DNA of 64,000 bases. Source: JAEUHZ01 sp964552795. Its GTDB lineage: Bacteria; Planctomycetota; UBA1135; GCA-002686595. This document shows, piece by piece, positions 49,888 through 57,995 of the stretch. The notes beneath the pieces were generated by a model that was not told where the DNA came from, ran no database searches, and saw nothing but the letters and a program-made list of their open reading frames with translations. Position 1 is the stretch's first letter. Each line of letters begins with the position of its first letter. A program made the translations under genes and the position numbers. The stretch lies in contig CAZKIO010000003.1 in the NCBI GenBank assembly GCA_964552795.1, forward strand, positions 1 to 64,000, in the 5' to 3' direction.

Positions 49888-51153
49888 ATGACGACGACGA
49901 CTTCGCCCCGCGCCGTGCCCGTGCACGGCGGAATCGCAACTCCCGTGAACCGCATCGCGCCCGCCGCCGAGGCCGCGAAGTGGCAGGCCCTGCCCAAGGT
50001 CGAGGTCAACGAGACCGACCGCACGACGCTGTACCGCATCGCGGACGGCACGCTCTCGCCGTTGACAGGCCCGATGGACGAGCGCGACTTCACGAGCGTC
50101 CTGGAGAAGGGCGCGATCGAGCGCAACGGCAAGCGCTGGGCCTGGACGATCCCGGTGGTGCTGCCGGTCACGGCGGACGAGGCCAAGGCCGCGCGCGGCG
50201 CGAAGGAAGTCGCGCTGGTGCACGAAGGCCGCGTCTTCGGGCGCCTGCGGGTTTCGGGTTGCTACGCCTGGGATCCCAAGGCGCTCGTTCGCGCCGTCTA
50301 CGGCACCGATCGCCTGGATCACCCCGGCGCGCGCCTGTGGACCGGCGACACGCGTCCCATGCTGCTGGCCGGCGACATCGATCTCCTGCCCTTCGAGGAC
50401 AAGCGGCCGTTCGCCAGGCGGGTCATGTCGCCCGTCCAGACGCGCGACCTGGTGGCGAAGCGCGGCTTCGAGCAGACCGTGGCGTTCCAGACGCGCAACC
50501 CGCTGCACCGCGCGCACGAGTACGCGCTGGTCTACGGCGCCGAGAAGCTGCTGCGCGAGACCGGCAAGCGCGTCGGCGTGGTGCTGAACCCGCTGGTCGG
50601 CCAGCTCAAGGGCGACGACGTCCCCGCCGACGTGCGCATGCAGACCTACGAGGCGCTGATCGAGGGCCGGTTCCTCGGCCAGGGCGACGCCGACGAGGCG
50701 CTGTGGAAGAGCAAGGGCCAGTCGCTGGGCGCGCAGCTCGAACTGATCGGCCTGGACATGCGCATGTACTACGGCGGTCCGCGCGAGGCCGTGATGCACG
50801 CCATCTACCGCCAGAACCTGGGCTTCAGCCACTTCATCGTCGGGCGCAAGCACGCCGACGCGCCGTACGACGACAAGACCGCGATCTGGGGCGACTTCGA
50901 CGCGCAGCAGATCTTCGCCGGCCTCGGCGGCGAACTCGCGATCCGCACGGTCAACGTGGGCTTCGCGGCCTACTTCCAGGAGATCAACCGCGTCGGCCTG
51001 GTCGAGGAGAACGCCGGCAAGACGCAGGTCACGATCAGCGGCACGAAGATGCGCGAGATCCTGGACGCGGGCGAGATGCCCGACGACCGCATCATGCGCC
51101 CGTCGACGGCCAAGGTGCTCGCGGCGTACTACGCGACGCTCAAGAAGGGCTGA
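49888..51153 (+). CDS. sat: ATP sulfurylase (sulfate adenylyltransferase)
   Basis: A 421-residue enzyme making APS from sulfate and ATP. The QTRNPLHRAHE motif (nucleotide binding and catalysis), the GPREAVMHAIYRQNLGFSHF and IVGRKHADAP stretches and the GTKMREILDAGEMPD ending are those of the single-chain Sat family, not CysD/CysN. It is the first enzyme of an operon with APS kinase, so the pathway runs to PAPS. The first ~20 residues are variable. Confidence 0.96.
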   Translation: MTTTTSPRAVPVHGGIATPVNRIAPAAEAAKWQALPKVEVNETDRTTLYRIADGTLSPLTGPMDERDFTSVLEKGAIERNGKRWAWTIPVVLPVTADEAKAARGAKEVALVHEGRVFGRLRVSGCYAWDPKALVRAVYGTDRLDHPGARLWTGDTRPMLLAGDIDLLPFEDKRPFARRVMSPVQTRDLVAKRGFEQTVAFQTRNPLHRAHEYALVYGAEKLLRETGKRVGVVLNPLVGQLKGDDVPADVRMQTYEALIEGRFLGQGDADEALWKSKGQSLGAQLELIGLDMRMYYGGPREAVMHAIYRQNLGFSHFIVGRKHADAPYDDKTAIWGDFDAQQIFAGLGGELAIRTVNVGFAAYFQEINRVGLVEENAGKTQVTISGTKMREILDAGEMPDDRIMRPSTAKVLAAYYATLKKG

Positions 51154-51155
51154 GC

Positions 51156-52103
51156 GTGGGCCTGTTCGACTTCCTGAAGCCCAAGCCGAAACCGGTGCCG
51201 CGGCCCCTGGCCCGGCCCGGCGGCCCGTTCGCGGCCGAGCGGCCCGCGCCGCGCGCCGAGAACAACCTGATCGTCATCACGCTCGATTCGTGCCGCTACG
51301 ACGCGTTCATGCAGGGCGAGCCGAAGAACATCCTGAAGCTCGGCAAGCCCGAGAAGCGCTGGAGCTACGCGAGCTGGACCGGTCCGTCGCACTACAACCT
51401 GCTGACGGGCCTCTTGCCGCACACCAGCCCCACGAACGTGTATGCCTCCGAGTACTACAAGGAGGACTTCTACAACTTCAACAAGCGCCTGGGGGCCAAG
51501 GGCATCGAGTTCGCGAAGATGGTGCCGGGTCTGTGGCTGCCGGGCCTCTTGCGCAACACGCTCGGCTACGAGACCCATGCGCGCGTCTCGCTGCCCGTGC
51601 TCAACCCGCGCACGGGCGTGAACCGCGATTTCGACAGCTTCCAGCTCATGGATCACCACAACGACATGCGCTCGATGCTGCCGACGATGAAGTTCTCGGC
51701 CGACCGCCCGTCGTTCTACATGCTGAACGTGGGCGAGACGCACTACCCCTACGCCAAGCCCGACGAGGACAGCTCGATGTGGCCGCGGATCAGCGGCGTG
51801 AACGGCGTCTTCAAGAAGCTCGACAGCCAGATCGACGCCGAGGGGAACCTGATGCGCGCGGAAGACGCGCCGCAGTTCTTCGATCAGGACAAGCTCGACC
51901 AGTTGAAGGCGCGCCAGGTGGAGACCGTGCGCTACCTGGACGGCGTCTTCGCCGAGCTGTGGGACCTCGTCCCCAAGAACACCCACGTCATCGTCACCGC
52001 CGACCACGGCGAGCTGTTCGGCGAGGGCGGCTACTTCGGCCATGGGCCGATCATGCACGACAAGGTTTTCGAAGTGCCCTACATCGAGGGCAAGATCCGC
52101 TAG
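51156..52103 (+). CDS. Sulfatase-fold hydrolase/transferase with Thr nucleophile position
   Basis: A 315-residue cytoplasmic-looking protein of the alkaline phosphatase/sulfatase superfamily. Metal-binding residues are seen in NLIVITLDSCRYDAF (Asp44) and VTADHGELFGEGGYFGHG (Asp283, His284, His296). Where sulfatases have C/S-x-P-S-R followed by LLTG, this protein has TGPSHYNLLTG (75-85): Thr replaces the formylglycine Cys and His the Arg. Formylglycine chemistry is thus impossible; a Thr-based phospho- or sulfo-transfer, as in LtaS, NPP or phosphonoacetate hydrolase, is the likely alternative. The GTG start lies two bases after the sat stop. Its position between ATP sulfurylase and APS kinase suggests a role with activated sulfate or its nucleotide by-products. 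Confidence 0.82.
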   Translation: MGLFDFLKPKPKPVPRPLARPGGPFAAERPAPRAENNLIVITLDSCRYDAFMQGEPKNILKLGKPEKRWSYASWTGPSHYNLLTGLLPHTSPTNVYASEYYKEDFYNFNKRLGAKGIEFAKMVPGLWLPGLLRNTLGYETHARVSLPVLNPRTGVNRDFDSFQLMDHHNDMRSMLPTMKFSADRPSFYMLNVGETHYPYAKPDEDSSMWPRISGVNGVFKKLDSQIDAEGNLMRAEDAPQFFDQDKLDQLKARQVETVRYLDGVFAELWDLVPKNTHVIVTADHGELFGEGGYFGHGPIMHDKVFEVPYIEGKIR

Positions 52104-52120
52104 CAAGGTCACATCACTCC

Positions 52121-52657
52121 ATGAACGACTCCGGTTTCATCCTCTGGTTCACTGGTCTCTCGGGCGCCGGCAAGAGCACGCTCGCCACCTTCATCGCGCC
52201 GGCGCTGCAGAAGCAGGGCGTCAAGGTCGAGATCCTCGACGGCGACGAGGTGCGCGAGAACCTGTCCAAGGGACTGGGCTTCTCGAAAGAGGACCGCGAC
52301 ACGAACATCCGCCGCATCGGATTCGTGGCCGACCTCCTGGCGCGCAACGGCGTGTGCGCGATCACGGCGGCGATCTCGCCGTACAAGGAGATCCGCGACG
52401 AGTGCCGCGCGCGCTCCAAGGCGCCGTTCATCGAAGTCTTCGTCGAGGCGCCGCTCGAAGTCGTCGAGGCGCGCGACACCAAGGGCCTCTACAAGAAGGC
52501 GCGCGCCGGCATCATCAAGCAGTTCACCGGCATCAGCGACCCGTACGAGGCCCCCGAGAAGGCCGAAGTCGTGGTGCACACCGGCAAGGAGACCGTCGAG
52601 CAGTCGGGCGCCAAGATCCTCGCGTACCTCAAGGCGCGCGAGCTGATCCGGGGCTGA
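52121..52657 (+). CDS. cysC: Adenylylsulfate (APS) kinase
   Basis: A 178-residue P-loop kinase that makes PAPS from APS and ATP. GLSGAGKST is Walker A. DGDEVRENLSKGLGFSKEDR and DTNIRRIGFVADLL are the family APS-binding motifs; ISPYKEIRDECR carries the mobile-lid Ser. It closes the sat operon. No PAPS reductase follows, so PAPS may be used for sulfation or for assimilation by genes elsewhere. Confidence 0.96.
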   Translation: MNDSGFILWFTGLSGAGKSTLATFIAPALQKQGVKVEILDGDEVRENLSKGLGFSKEDRDTNIRRIGFVADLLARNGVCAITAAISPYKEIRDECRARSKAPFIEVFVEAPLEVVEARDTKGLYKKARAGIIKQFTGISDPYEAPEKAEVVVHTGKETVEQSGAKILAYLKARELIRG

Positions 52658-52676
52658 GCGCCGCGCCGACGCGCCG

Positions 52677-52702
52677 GAGCGACGACCGCAATCGCGTCGC
52701 TC
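52677..52702 (+). terminator. Stem-loop after the sulfate-activation operon
   Basis: GAGCGACG (52677-52684) pairs with CGTCGCTC (52695-52702), 10-base loop, followed by TGTTG. It is a moderate terminator candidate for the sat operon. Confidence 0.45.
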
Positions 52703-52728
52703 TGTTGCGCGGCGGCCGGTGCTCCCGC

Positions 52729-52734
52729 TACACC
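52729..52734 (+). promoter_or_regulatory. Putative -10 element of the EgtD-like gene
   Basis: TACACC, 40 bases before the ATG at 52775, with TTGCGC (52705-52710) 18 bases upstream as a possible -35. Confidence 0.4.
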
Positions 52735-52774
52735 TGCGGGTCCGGGCGGCGCCCCTGCGCGCGCCCGGATCCGC

Positions 52775-53722
52775 ATGTCCCACGCCGCCGATTTCGCCCG
52801 TGACGTCCGCTCCGGCCTGGCGCGGCCGGGACAGAAGGTGCTCGCGCCGGCCTGGCTGTACGACGACCTGGGCTCGGCGCTGTTCGAGGCCATCTGCGCG
52901 CTGCCCGAGTACGGCCTCTCGCGAGCGGGCGACCGGCTGCTCGCCGCGCACGCCGCCGAGCTGAGCGGGCACCTGGCCGGGCCGTGCCGGGTCGTCGAGC
53001 TCGGCCCCGGAAGCGGTCGCAAGCTGCGCCGGCTGGTCGAGGTGCTCCCGCGCGAGGACGTCCTCAGTTGCACGGCCGTCGACATCTCGGACGAGGCGCT
53101 GGCGCGCACCCGCGCGGAGCTGGCCCGCGTCGAGGGGCTGGAGGTCGTCACGATCCCCGCGTTGTTCCGCGGCGGCCTGCGTCAGGCCGTGGCGCGGCGC
53201 AAGGTCGGAGAGCGCGCACTGGTGCTGTTCCTGGGCAGCAACATCGGCAACTACGACGACGCCGAGGCGCACGTGTTCCTGCGCGACGTGCATGCCGCGC
53301 TGCAGGCGGGCGACCTGTTCCTGCTCGGGGCCGACCTGGTCAAGCCGGCCGAGGTCCTGGAGCGCGCCTACGACGACGAGCTCGGCGTCACCGCGGCCTT
53401 CAACAAGAACCTGCTCGTGCGCATGAACCGCGAACTGGACGCGCGCTTCGACCTGGGACGCTTCGAGCACGTGGCGCGCTGGAACGAGGACCAAAGCCGC
53501 GTGGAGATGCACCTGCGCTCGATCGTCGTCCAGGAGGTCGCGATCCCCGGCGCGGACCTGCGCGTCGGATTCCAGCGCGACGAGACGATCTGGACCGAGG
53601 GTTCGCGCAAGTTCGAGCTCGCCGCCCTCGAACGCCTGGGCGTCGACGCCGGTTTCCGCCCGGCCGCGCGGTGGACCGACGCCGAGTGGCCCTTCGCCCA
53701 CGTCCTGTTCGAGGCGATCTGA
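52775..53722 (+). CDS. egtD: EgtD-like L-histidine N-alpha-methyltransferase
   Basis: A 315-residue SAM-dependent methyltransferase of the EgtD family, which trimethylates histidine to hercynine, the first step to ergothioneine. Visible family marks: LPEYGLSRAG with Tyr46, ELGPGSGRKLRRL (SAM site, 75-87), FLGSNIGNY (152-160), GVTAAFNKN (204-212, with the histidine-binding Asn) and IWTEGSRKFE (Glu275 and Ser277, matching the EgtD substrate residues). The length equals the family. No EgtB or EgtC gene is nearby, so either they lie elsewhere or hercynine itself is the product. It follows the sat operon by 117 bases; both concern sulfur if ergothioneine is made. Confidence 0.85.
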   Translation: MSHAADFARDVRSGLARPGQKVLAPAWLYDDLGSALFEAICALPEYGLSRAGDRLLAAHAAELSGHLAGPCRVVELGPGSGRKLRRLVEVLPREDVLSCTAVDISDEALARTRAELARVEGLEVVTIPALFRGGLRQAVARRKVGERALVLFLGSNIGNYDDAEAHVFLRDVHAALQAGDLFLLGADLVKPAEVLERAYDDELGVTAAFNKNLLVRMNRELDARFDLGRFEHVARWNEDQSRVEMHLRSIVVQEVAIPGADLRVGFQRDETIWTEGSRKFELAALERLGVDAGFRPAARWTDAEWPFAHVLFEAI

Positions 53723-53787
53723 GGGCCGCGGCGCGGCTCCCGGGCCCGGACGAGATCCCGGGTGGGGACGCGCGACCGCGGGCAGCG

Positions 53788-53793
53788 TACCCT
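53788..53793 (+). promoter_or_regulatory. Putative -10 element of the DGHHR methyltransferase gene
   Basis: TACCCT, 15 bases before the ATG at 53809, identical to the element before the aquaporin gene. Confidence 0.4.
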
Positions 53794-53808
53794 CTGGGCC
53801 GCACCGCC

Positions 53809-55098
53809 ATGTTCGATCAGCTCAAGCACCGCATCGGGAAGAAGCGCTCCCAAGTCGAACTCGCCGGCGAGGTGTTCGATCCGCCGCGCCGCGCCAGCAT
53901 CGACCTCGCGACGCTGCTCGTCGGCAGCCAGGCCGGGCGCCCGCTCGAGCGCTGGATTCCGGAGAGCGGCGAGCACGGTCGCGCGTCGCTGCGCCTCGCC
54001 GATTCGCCCTACGTCGCGTTCCTGCGGCAGGTGCGCGAGGATCCGCGGCGGCTGGAGGACGACGCGTTCCTGCGCGGCACCGCGTACTTCCGCATGGCGC
54101 GCACCTGCGCCGGAACGGCGGGCCACTGGTTCGGCGCGCGCGCGGACGCGGGGATCCTGGAGCGCATGCGCGCGTTCGGGCGGATGCTGCCGGAGCTGGG
54201 CGGCGAACGCGCGGAGCAGGGCGCGCTGGGCGGCGAGGCGCTCGAAGGTCGCACGCAGCGCGGCGATCCGGTGCGCGCCTTCGAGCTGCGCTCGTCCAAG
54301 TGCCACGAGCTGCAGGACGGACACCACCGCACCGCGCTCGCGCTGGTGGAGGGCCGCGCCGCGGTCGATGCGCTGATCGTCGGCCGCAAGTGGTCGTACC
54401 TGCAGAGCCTCGTCCTGCAGGGCGTGCAGACGCGCGGCCGTCAGGAGTTGTACCAGCCGCTCGCGGCGCCCGAGTTCGACGGCGAGTGGAGCCTCGTGCG
54501 CCGCTGCGCGGACCGCTTCGCGATGATGGAGGGCTTCCTGCGCGAGCGCGGCCTGTCCGGGGCGGGGCACAGCTCGCTCGATCTCGCGTCCTCGTACGGC
54601 TGGTTCGTGCGCCGGTTCACCGACCTGGGCTTCGACGCGCACGGCGTCGAGCGCGACGCCCTGGCCGTGCGGATCGGGCTCGCGGGTTACCGCCTGGACC
54701 CCGAGAAGGTGCGCGTCGCCAGCGTCGAGCGCTTCCTGAAACGCAACCAGGAGCGGTTCGACGTCGTGCTGTTCCTCAGCATCCTGCACCACTTCGTCAT
54801 CGGCCGCGAGTCGGCCGACTGGTTCCGGCGCAGCGGCGACGCGGCCGCGCGCGAGCTGATCCGACACGTCGATCGCGCCTGCGGCCGCGTGCTGTTCTTC
54901 GACACCGGCGAGGAGCACGAAGACTGGATGCGCGAGAAGCTGCCCGGCTGGAACCCCGCGTTCATCGAGCGCTGGCTGCGCGAGAACACGACGTTCGACG
55001 AGATCGTGCCGCTCGGCGTCGACCAGGACGTCGAGACCTTCCCGGGCAACTACGGGCGGACGCTGTTCGCCTGCGTGCGCCGGCAGCCGCGCGCCTGA
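53809..55098 (+). CDS. Methyltransferase fused to a ParB-like DGHHR domain
   Basis: A 429-residue protein of two parts. The N-terminal half carries CHELQDGHHRTALALVEG, a DGHHR motif of the kind found in ParB/sulfiredoxin-fold nucleotide-binding domains. The C-terminal half is a class I SAM methyltransferase: SSLDLASSYGWFVRRFTDLG (motif I region), AHGVERD (motif II acidic), FDVVLFLSILHHF (motif IV) and a late RVLFFDTGEEH strand. It has no signal peptide. Similar methyltransferases modify sugars or lipids in surface-polymer loci, but no glycosyltransferase is adjacent, so the substrate is unknown. Confidence 0.75.
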   Translation: MFDQLKHRIGKKRSQVELAGEVFDPPRRASIDLATLLVGSQAGRPLERWIPESGEHGRASLRLADSPYVAFLRQVREDPRRLEDDAFLRGTAYFRMARTCAGTAGHWFGARADAGILERMRAFGRMLPELGGERAEQGALGGEALEGRTQRGDPVRAFELRSSKCHELQDGHHRTALALVEGRAAVDALIVGRKWSYLQSLVLQGVQTRGRQELYQPLAAPEFDGEWSLVRRCADRFAMMEGFLRERGLSGAGHSSLDLASSYGWFVRRFTDLGFDAHGVERDALAVRIGLAGYRLDPEKVRVASVERFLKRNQERFDVVLFLSILHHFVIGRESADWFRRSGDAAARELIRHVDRACGRVLFFDTGEEHEDWMREKLPGWNPAFIERWLRENTTFDEIVPLGVDQDVETFPGNYGRTLFACVRRQPRA

Positions 55099-55124
55099 AC
55101 GCCGCGCGGGACCGGGCGCACGCG

Positions 55125-56057
55125 TCAGCACCGCGGCGCGGCGGCCGTCTGCACCGCGAGGATCGCCTCGGAGAGCGGCGCGGCGGCGCGGTCGACGCGC
55201 GCCGGGTCCGGCAGCATCTCGGCGAAGGGCGTGAACTCCGGCACGAGCAGGTCGCGGCGCACCTCGAGGCACAGCGTGCGGCCGGGGTGCCGGCGCGCGA
55301 AGAGGTGCGCGAGCGTGCTCTCGTGCAGCGAGTAGGCGCCGTTCAGCACGACGTCGAAGCCGGCGGCGGTGAACGCCGATCGCGCCTGCGCCAACAGTTC
55401 GGGCGAGCACAGTCGCGTGCCGTCTGGCGCGTCGCAGATCAGGTCGACGGAGGCGCGCAGCGGCCAGCGATCGACCTGACCCGGCGCGTACGCGGCCCGC
55501 AGGCTCTTCACGATGTCGGCGTCGACGGCGACGTCCACGCTGCGCGGTGCGTAGGTGTGCACCATGAGCGCCAGGCCGCGTTCCACCACGCGGTAGAACA
55601 GCTCCTCGACGCGCGCGCGGTACGCGGCGTAGCGGCCCAGCAGCAGCGCGCGGTCCGTCGCGGTCTTCACCCAGGCGTGCAGGCCCGGCGTGACCTCGCC
55701 GGGCCCGGACGTGGCCGGCGCGGCGGCCGCATCGATCACGCGGTTGCAGTCCACGAACGTGCGCGGGATGAGGCAGCGGACGACGGCCGCGGTCCGCCGC
55801 GGATCGGCGGCCACGCAGCGCTGGGCGACGCGCCGGGCCAGCTCGGGGGCGCCGACGTCCGTGTTCACGAAGAAGAAGTCGGCCAGATCGTCGGGATACT
55901 CGCCCGCGAGCTCCGCGCGCAGGTCCCTGAAGTGCGCCGCGCGCGTGGCCCCGTGGGGCACCTCGAGCAGCAGGTCGGGCTCGCCGCGCGCGCGCGCGCC
56001 GCGCACGATCTCCACGTCGAGCACGCGCGGGATGGACGTCCAGCATCTTGCTTGCAT
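55125..56057 (-). CDS. N-formylglutamate amidohydrolase-like protein
   Basis: A 310-residue protein resembling the N-formylglutamate amidohydrolase family (histidine-degradation type zinc hydrolases). It has DLLLEVPHGATRAAHF where the family has its PHxG metal motif, DFFFVNTDVGAPELA, a later VDCNRVID, HESTLAHLF and a LCLEVRRDLLVPE ending equivalent to the family's EINR motif. Many such homologues act on other amides or peptide cross-links. TAGGAT on the minus strand ends eight bases before the ATG. It lies 11 bases after the ZntB-type gene on the same strand. Confidence 0.75.
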   Translation of the reverse strand: MQARCWTSIPRVLDVEIVRGARARGEPDLLLEVPHGATRAAHFRDLRAELAGEYPDDLADFFFVNTDVGAPELARRVAQRCVAADPRRTAAVVRCLIPRTFVDCNRVIDAAAAPATSGPGEVTPGLHAWVKTATDRALLLGRYAAYRARVEELFYRVVERGLALMVHTYAPRSVDVAVDADIVKSLRAAYAPGQVDRWPLRASVDLICDAPDGTRLCSPELLAQARSAFTAAGFDVVLNGAYSLHESTLAHLFARRHPGRTLCLEVRRDLLVPEFTPFAEMLPDPARVDRAAAPLSEAILAVQTAAAPRC

Positions 56058-56065
56058 CGCCGCCG

Positions 56066-56071
56066 ATCCTA
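56066..56071 (-). promoter_or_regulatory. Putative -10 element of the FGase-like gene (near-leaderless)
   Basis: TAGGAT on the minus strand, eight bases before the start at 56057. It includes the stop codon of the upstream gene. Confidence 0.4.
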
Positions 56072-57049
56072 GAGCATCCGCCAGCGCCGGAACATCCACA
56101 AGACGAGGCCCGCCAGGGCGACGAGCAGCACGCACACGAAGACGAACGCGCGCGGATCGCCCTCGCCCGGGATCCCTCCGACGTTGATGCCCAGGAGGCC
56201 GGTCAAGAGGCCCAGCGGCAGGAACACGGCCGCGACGATCGACAGCACGTACATGTTCCGGTTGAGCTGCTCCGCGAGACGCGCCGCCAGCTCCTCCTGC
56301 GCGACGGCCGCGCGGTCGCGCGCGGAGTCGAGCTCCTCGACCAGGCGCGTCTGGCGCTCCGCGATCTCGCGCAGGCGCGCGCGCTGCAGATCGTCGAGCC
56401 ACGGCAGGCGCTCGGTCGACAGGCGCACGAGCACGTCGCGCTGCGGCGCCAGGTAGCGCCGCAGCCCGATCGCCTTGCGGCGGAACTCGGAGATCCGCGC
56501 ACGCATCGTGTGGTTCTGCGCGTCGACGAGCTCCTGCTCGACGCCGTCGACCACCTCCTCCATGGCGTCGACCACCGGCGCCTGGAGGCCGACCAGACCG
56601 GACGCGATCGACACCAGGAGATCGCCCGGCGTGCGCGGGCCGCGTCCCGCCGCCAGCTCGTCGCGGATCTCCTGGATCGCGACCAGCCGCCGTGAACGCA
56701 GCGTGATCGCCCGCTCCGCGGTGAACAGGCCGCGCAGAGAGATCATGTCGTCCGGCTGCGCATCGGGGTTCAGGTTGACGCCGCGCAGGATGACCAGCAG
56801 GCGTCCGTCCGCGCCGACGGCGAGCCGCGGCCGCGTCTCCTCTTCGAGCAGAGCCTCGCTGGCGATCGCGTCCAGGCCCGCTTCGTTCCGCACCCAGGCG
56901 CACGCCGCGGGATCGGTGCGGTCGAGGTGGATCCAGAGCCAGCCCTGCCGCGGGGTCCAGGCGCGCACGGCGTTCCAATCGAGCTCGCGGATCGTGCCGT
57001 CCGGGACGAACAGGTGCGCGCCGAGCGGCCTTGCGGGTGTCGCTTGCAT
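56069..57049 (-). CDS. ZntB/CorA-family divalent-cation transporter
   Basis: A 326-residue membrane protein. The N-terminal cytoplasmic funnel domain is followed by the long stalk helix and two C-terminal membrane helices (YVLSIVAAVFLPLGLLTGLLG and FVFVCVLLVALAGLVLWMF). The loop motif is GINVGGIPG (Gly287-Ile-Asn), not the GMN of Mg2+ channels; GVN/GIN with GGIPG is typical of ZntB zinc transporters. TAACCT on the minus strand lies ten bases before the ATG. No regulator or metal-binding neighbour is seen. Confidence 0.9.
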   Translation of the reverse strand: MQATPARPLGAHLFVPDGTIRELDWNAVRAWTPRQGWLWIHLDRTDPAACAWVRNEAGLDAIASEALLEEETRPRLAVGADGRLLVILRGVNLNPDAQPDDMISLRGLFTAERAITLRSRRLVAIQEIRDELAAGRGPRTPGDLLVSIASGLVGLQAPVVDAMEEVVDGVEQELVDAQNHTMRARISEFRRKAIGLRRYLAPQRDVLVRLSTERLPWLDDLQRARLREIAERQTRLVEELDSARDRAAVAQEELAARLAEQLNRNMYVLSIVAAVFLPLGLLTGLLGINVGGIPGEGDPRAFVFVCVLLVALAGLVLWMFRRWRML

Positions 57050-57059
57050 CGTGGGCCGG

Positions 57060-57065
57060 AGGTTA
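57060..57065 (-). promoter_or_regulatory. Putative -10 element of the ZntB-type gene (short leader)
   Basis: TAACCT on the minus strand, ten bases from the start at 57049; same hexamer as before pckA and the last kinase. Confidence 0.4.
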
Positions 57066-57157
57066 GCGTCGCGCGGCGCCCGGCAGGCGCGGCGGCACGT
57101 CCATACCCGCTCGCGCGGCCTGGAGCCCGCATCCGGCCTGCGTCCGCACCCGCCGGC

Positions 57158-57163
57158 TACGGT
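57158..57163 (+). promoter_or_regulatory. Putative -10 element of the phenylalanine hydroxylase gene
   Basis: TACGGT, 32 bases before the ATG at 57196. Confidence 0.3.
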
Positions 57164-57195
57164 CCCGGCGGCAAAGCGCCGATCAACCCGGGTGC

Positions 57196-57912
57196 ATGCA
57201 CGCGGCCCCCCGCCACGCCAGCCCCCGGCAGCGCGACCAGGTGTGGCGCGCGCTCGTCGAGCGGCAGATGCCGGCCGCGCGCCTGGGCATGTGCCGAGCG
57301 TTCCTCTCGGGCATGGCGCGCGCCGCGCTGGATCCGACGCGCATGCCGCGTCACCGCTCGCTCTCGCGGCGGCTGCACGACCGGTTCGGCTGGCGCATCG
57401 AGACGGTGCCGGGGCTGATCCCGGCCGCGGACTTCTTCGCGCTCCTGCGCGAGCGGCGCTTCCCGTCGCCGGACTGGATCCGCCACCCAGACGACCTGGA
57501 GTACACGCCCGAGCCCGACGCGTTCCACGACCTGTTCGGCCACGTGCCGCAACTCGCCTCGCCGAGCTGCACCGCGATCCTGGAGCACCTTGCGGACGCG
57601 GCACGCGGGGCCACACGCGCGCGCCTGCTGGAGGTCGAGCGCGTCTACTGGTTCACCATCGAGTTCGGCCTCGTGCAGCAGGGCGCGCAAGTCCGCGCGC
57701 TCGGCGCGGGCCTCGCTTCCTCCATCGCGGAACTGCACCGCGCACTGCACGCGCGGGGCGTCGAACGCCGGCCGCTGGTCCTGGAGCGCGCGCGCGCGCA
57801 GCGCTTCTGCACCGATCGCCCGCAGGACCTGTACCTGATCGCGCCGCCGCTGGGTCGCCTGCCCGCGCAGCTCGCGGGCCTGTGGCGGCCGCGCCAGCGG
57901 CGCGCGGGTTGA
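57196..57912 (+). CDS. phhA: Phenylalanine 4-monooxygenase
   Basis: A 238-residue non-haem iron, pterin-dependent hydroxylase that converts phenylalanine to tyrosine. The iron ligands are His111 and His116 in DAFHDLFGHVPQL and Glu156 in YWFTIEFGL, the classic two-His-one-Glu set. EYTPEPD precedes them as in all family members. It is the short bacterial form without an ACT regulatory domain. No pterin-recycling gene (phhB) is next to it. Confidence 0.95.
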   Translation: MHAAPRHASPRQRDQVWRALVERQMPAARLGMCRAFLSGMARAALDPTRMPRHRSLSRRLHDRFGWRIETVPGLIPAADFFALLRERRFPSPDWIRHPDDLEYTPEPDAFHDLFGHVPQLASPSCTAILEHLADAARGATRARLLEVERVYWFTIEFGLVQQGAQVRALGAGLASSIAELHRALHARGVERRPLVLERARAQRFCTDRPQDLYLIAPPLGRLPAQLAGLWRPRQRRAG

Positions 57913-57939
57913 GCCCGTCCTGACCCCGCATTCGGACGG

Positions 57940-57945
57940 TAGACT
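57940..57945 (+). promoter_or_regulatory. Putative -10 element of the 57996 kinase gene
   Basis: TAGACT, 50 bases before the ATG. A GCGGAGC/GCTCCGC hairpin lies in the leader (about 57959-57980). Confidence 0.35.
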
Positions 57946-57995
57946 TGCCGCCGGACGAGCGGAGCACCTGTGCGCTCCGCGCGCAGAGCGCAGCG

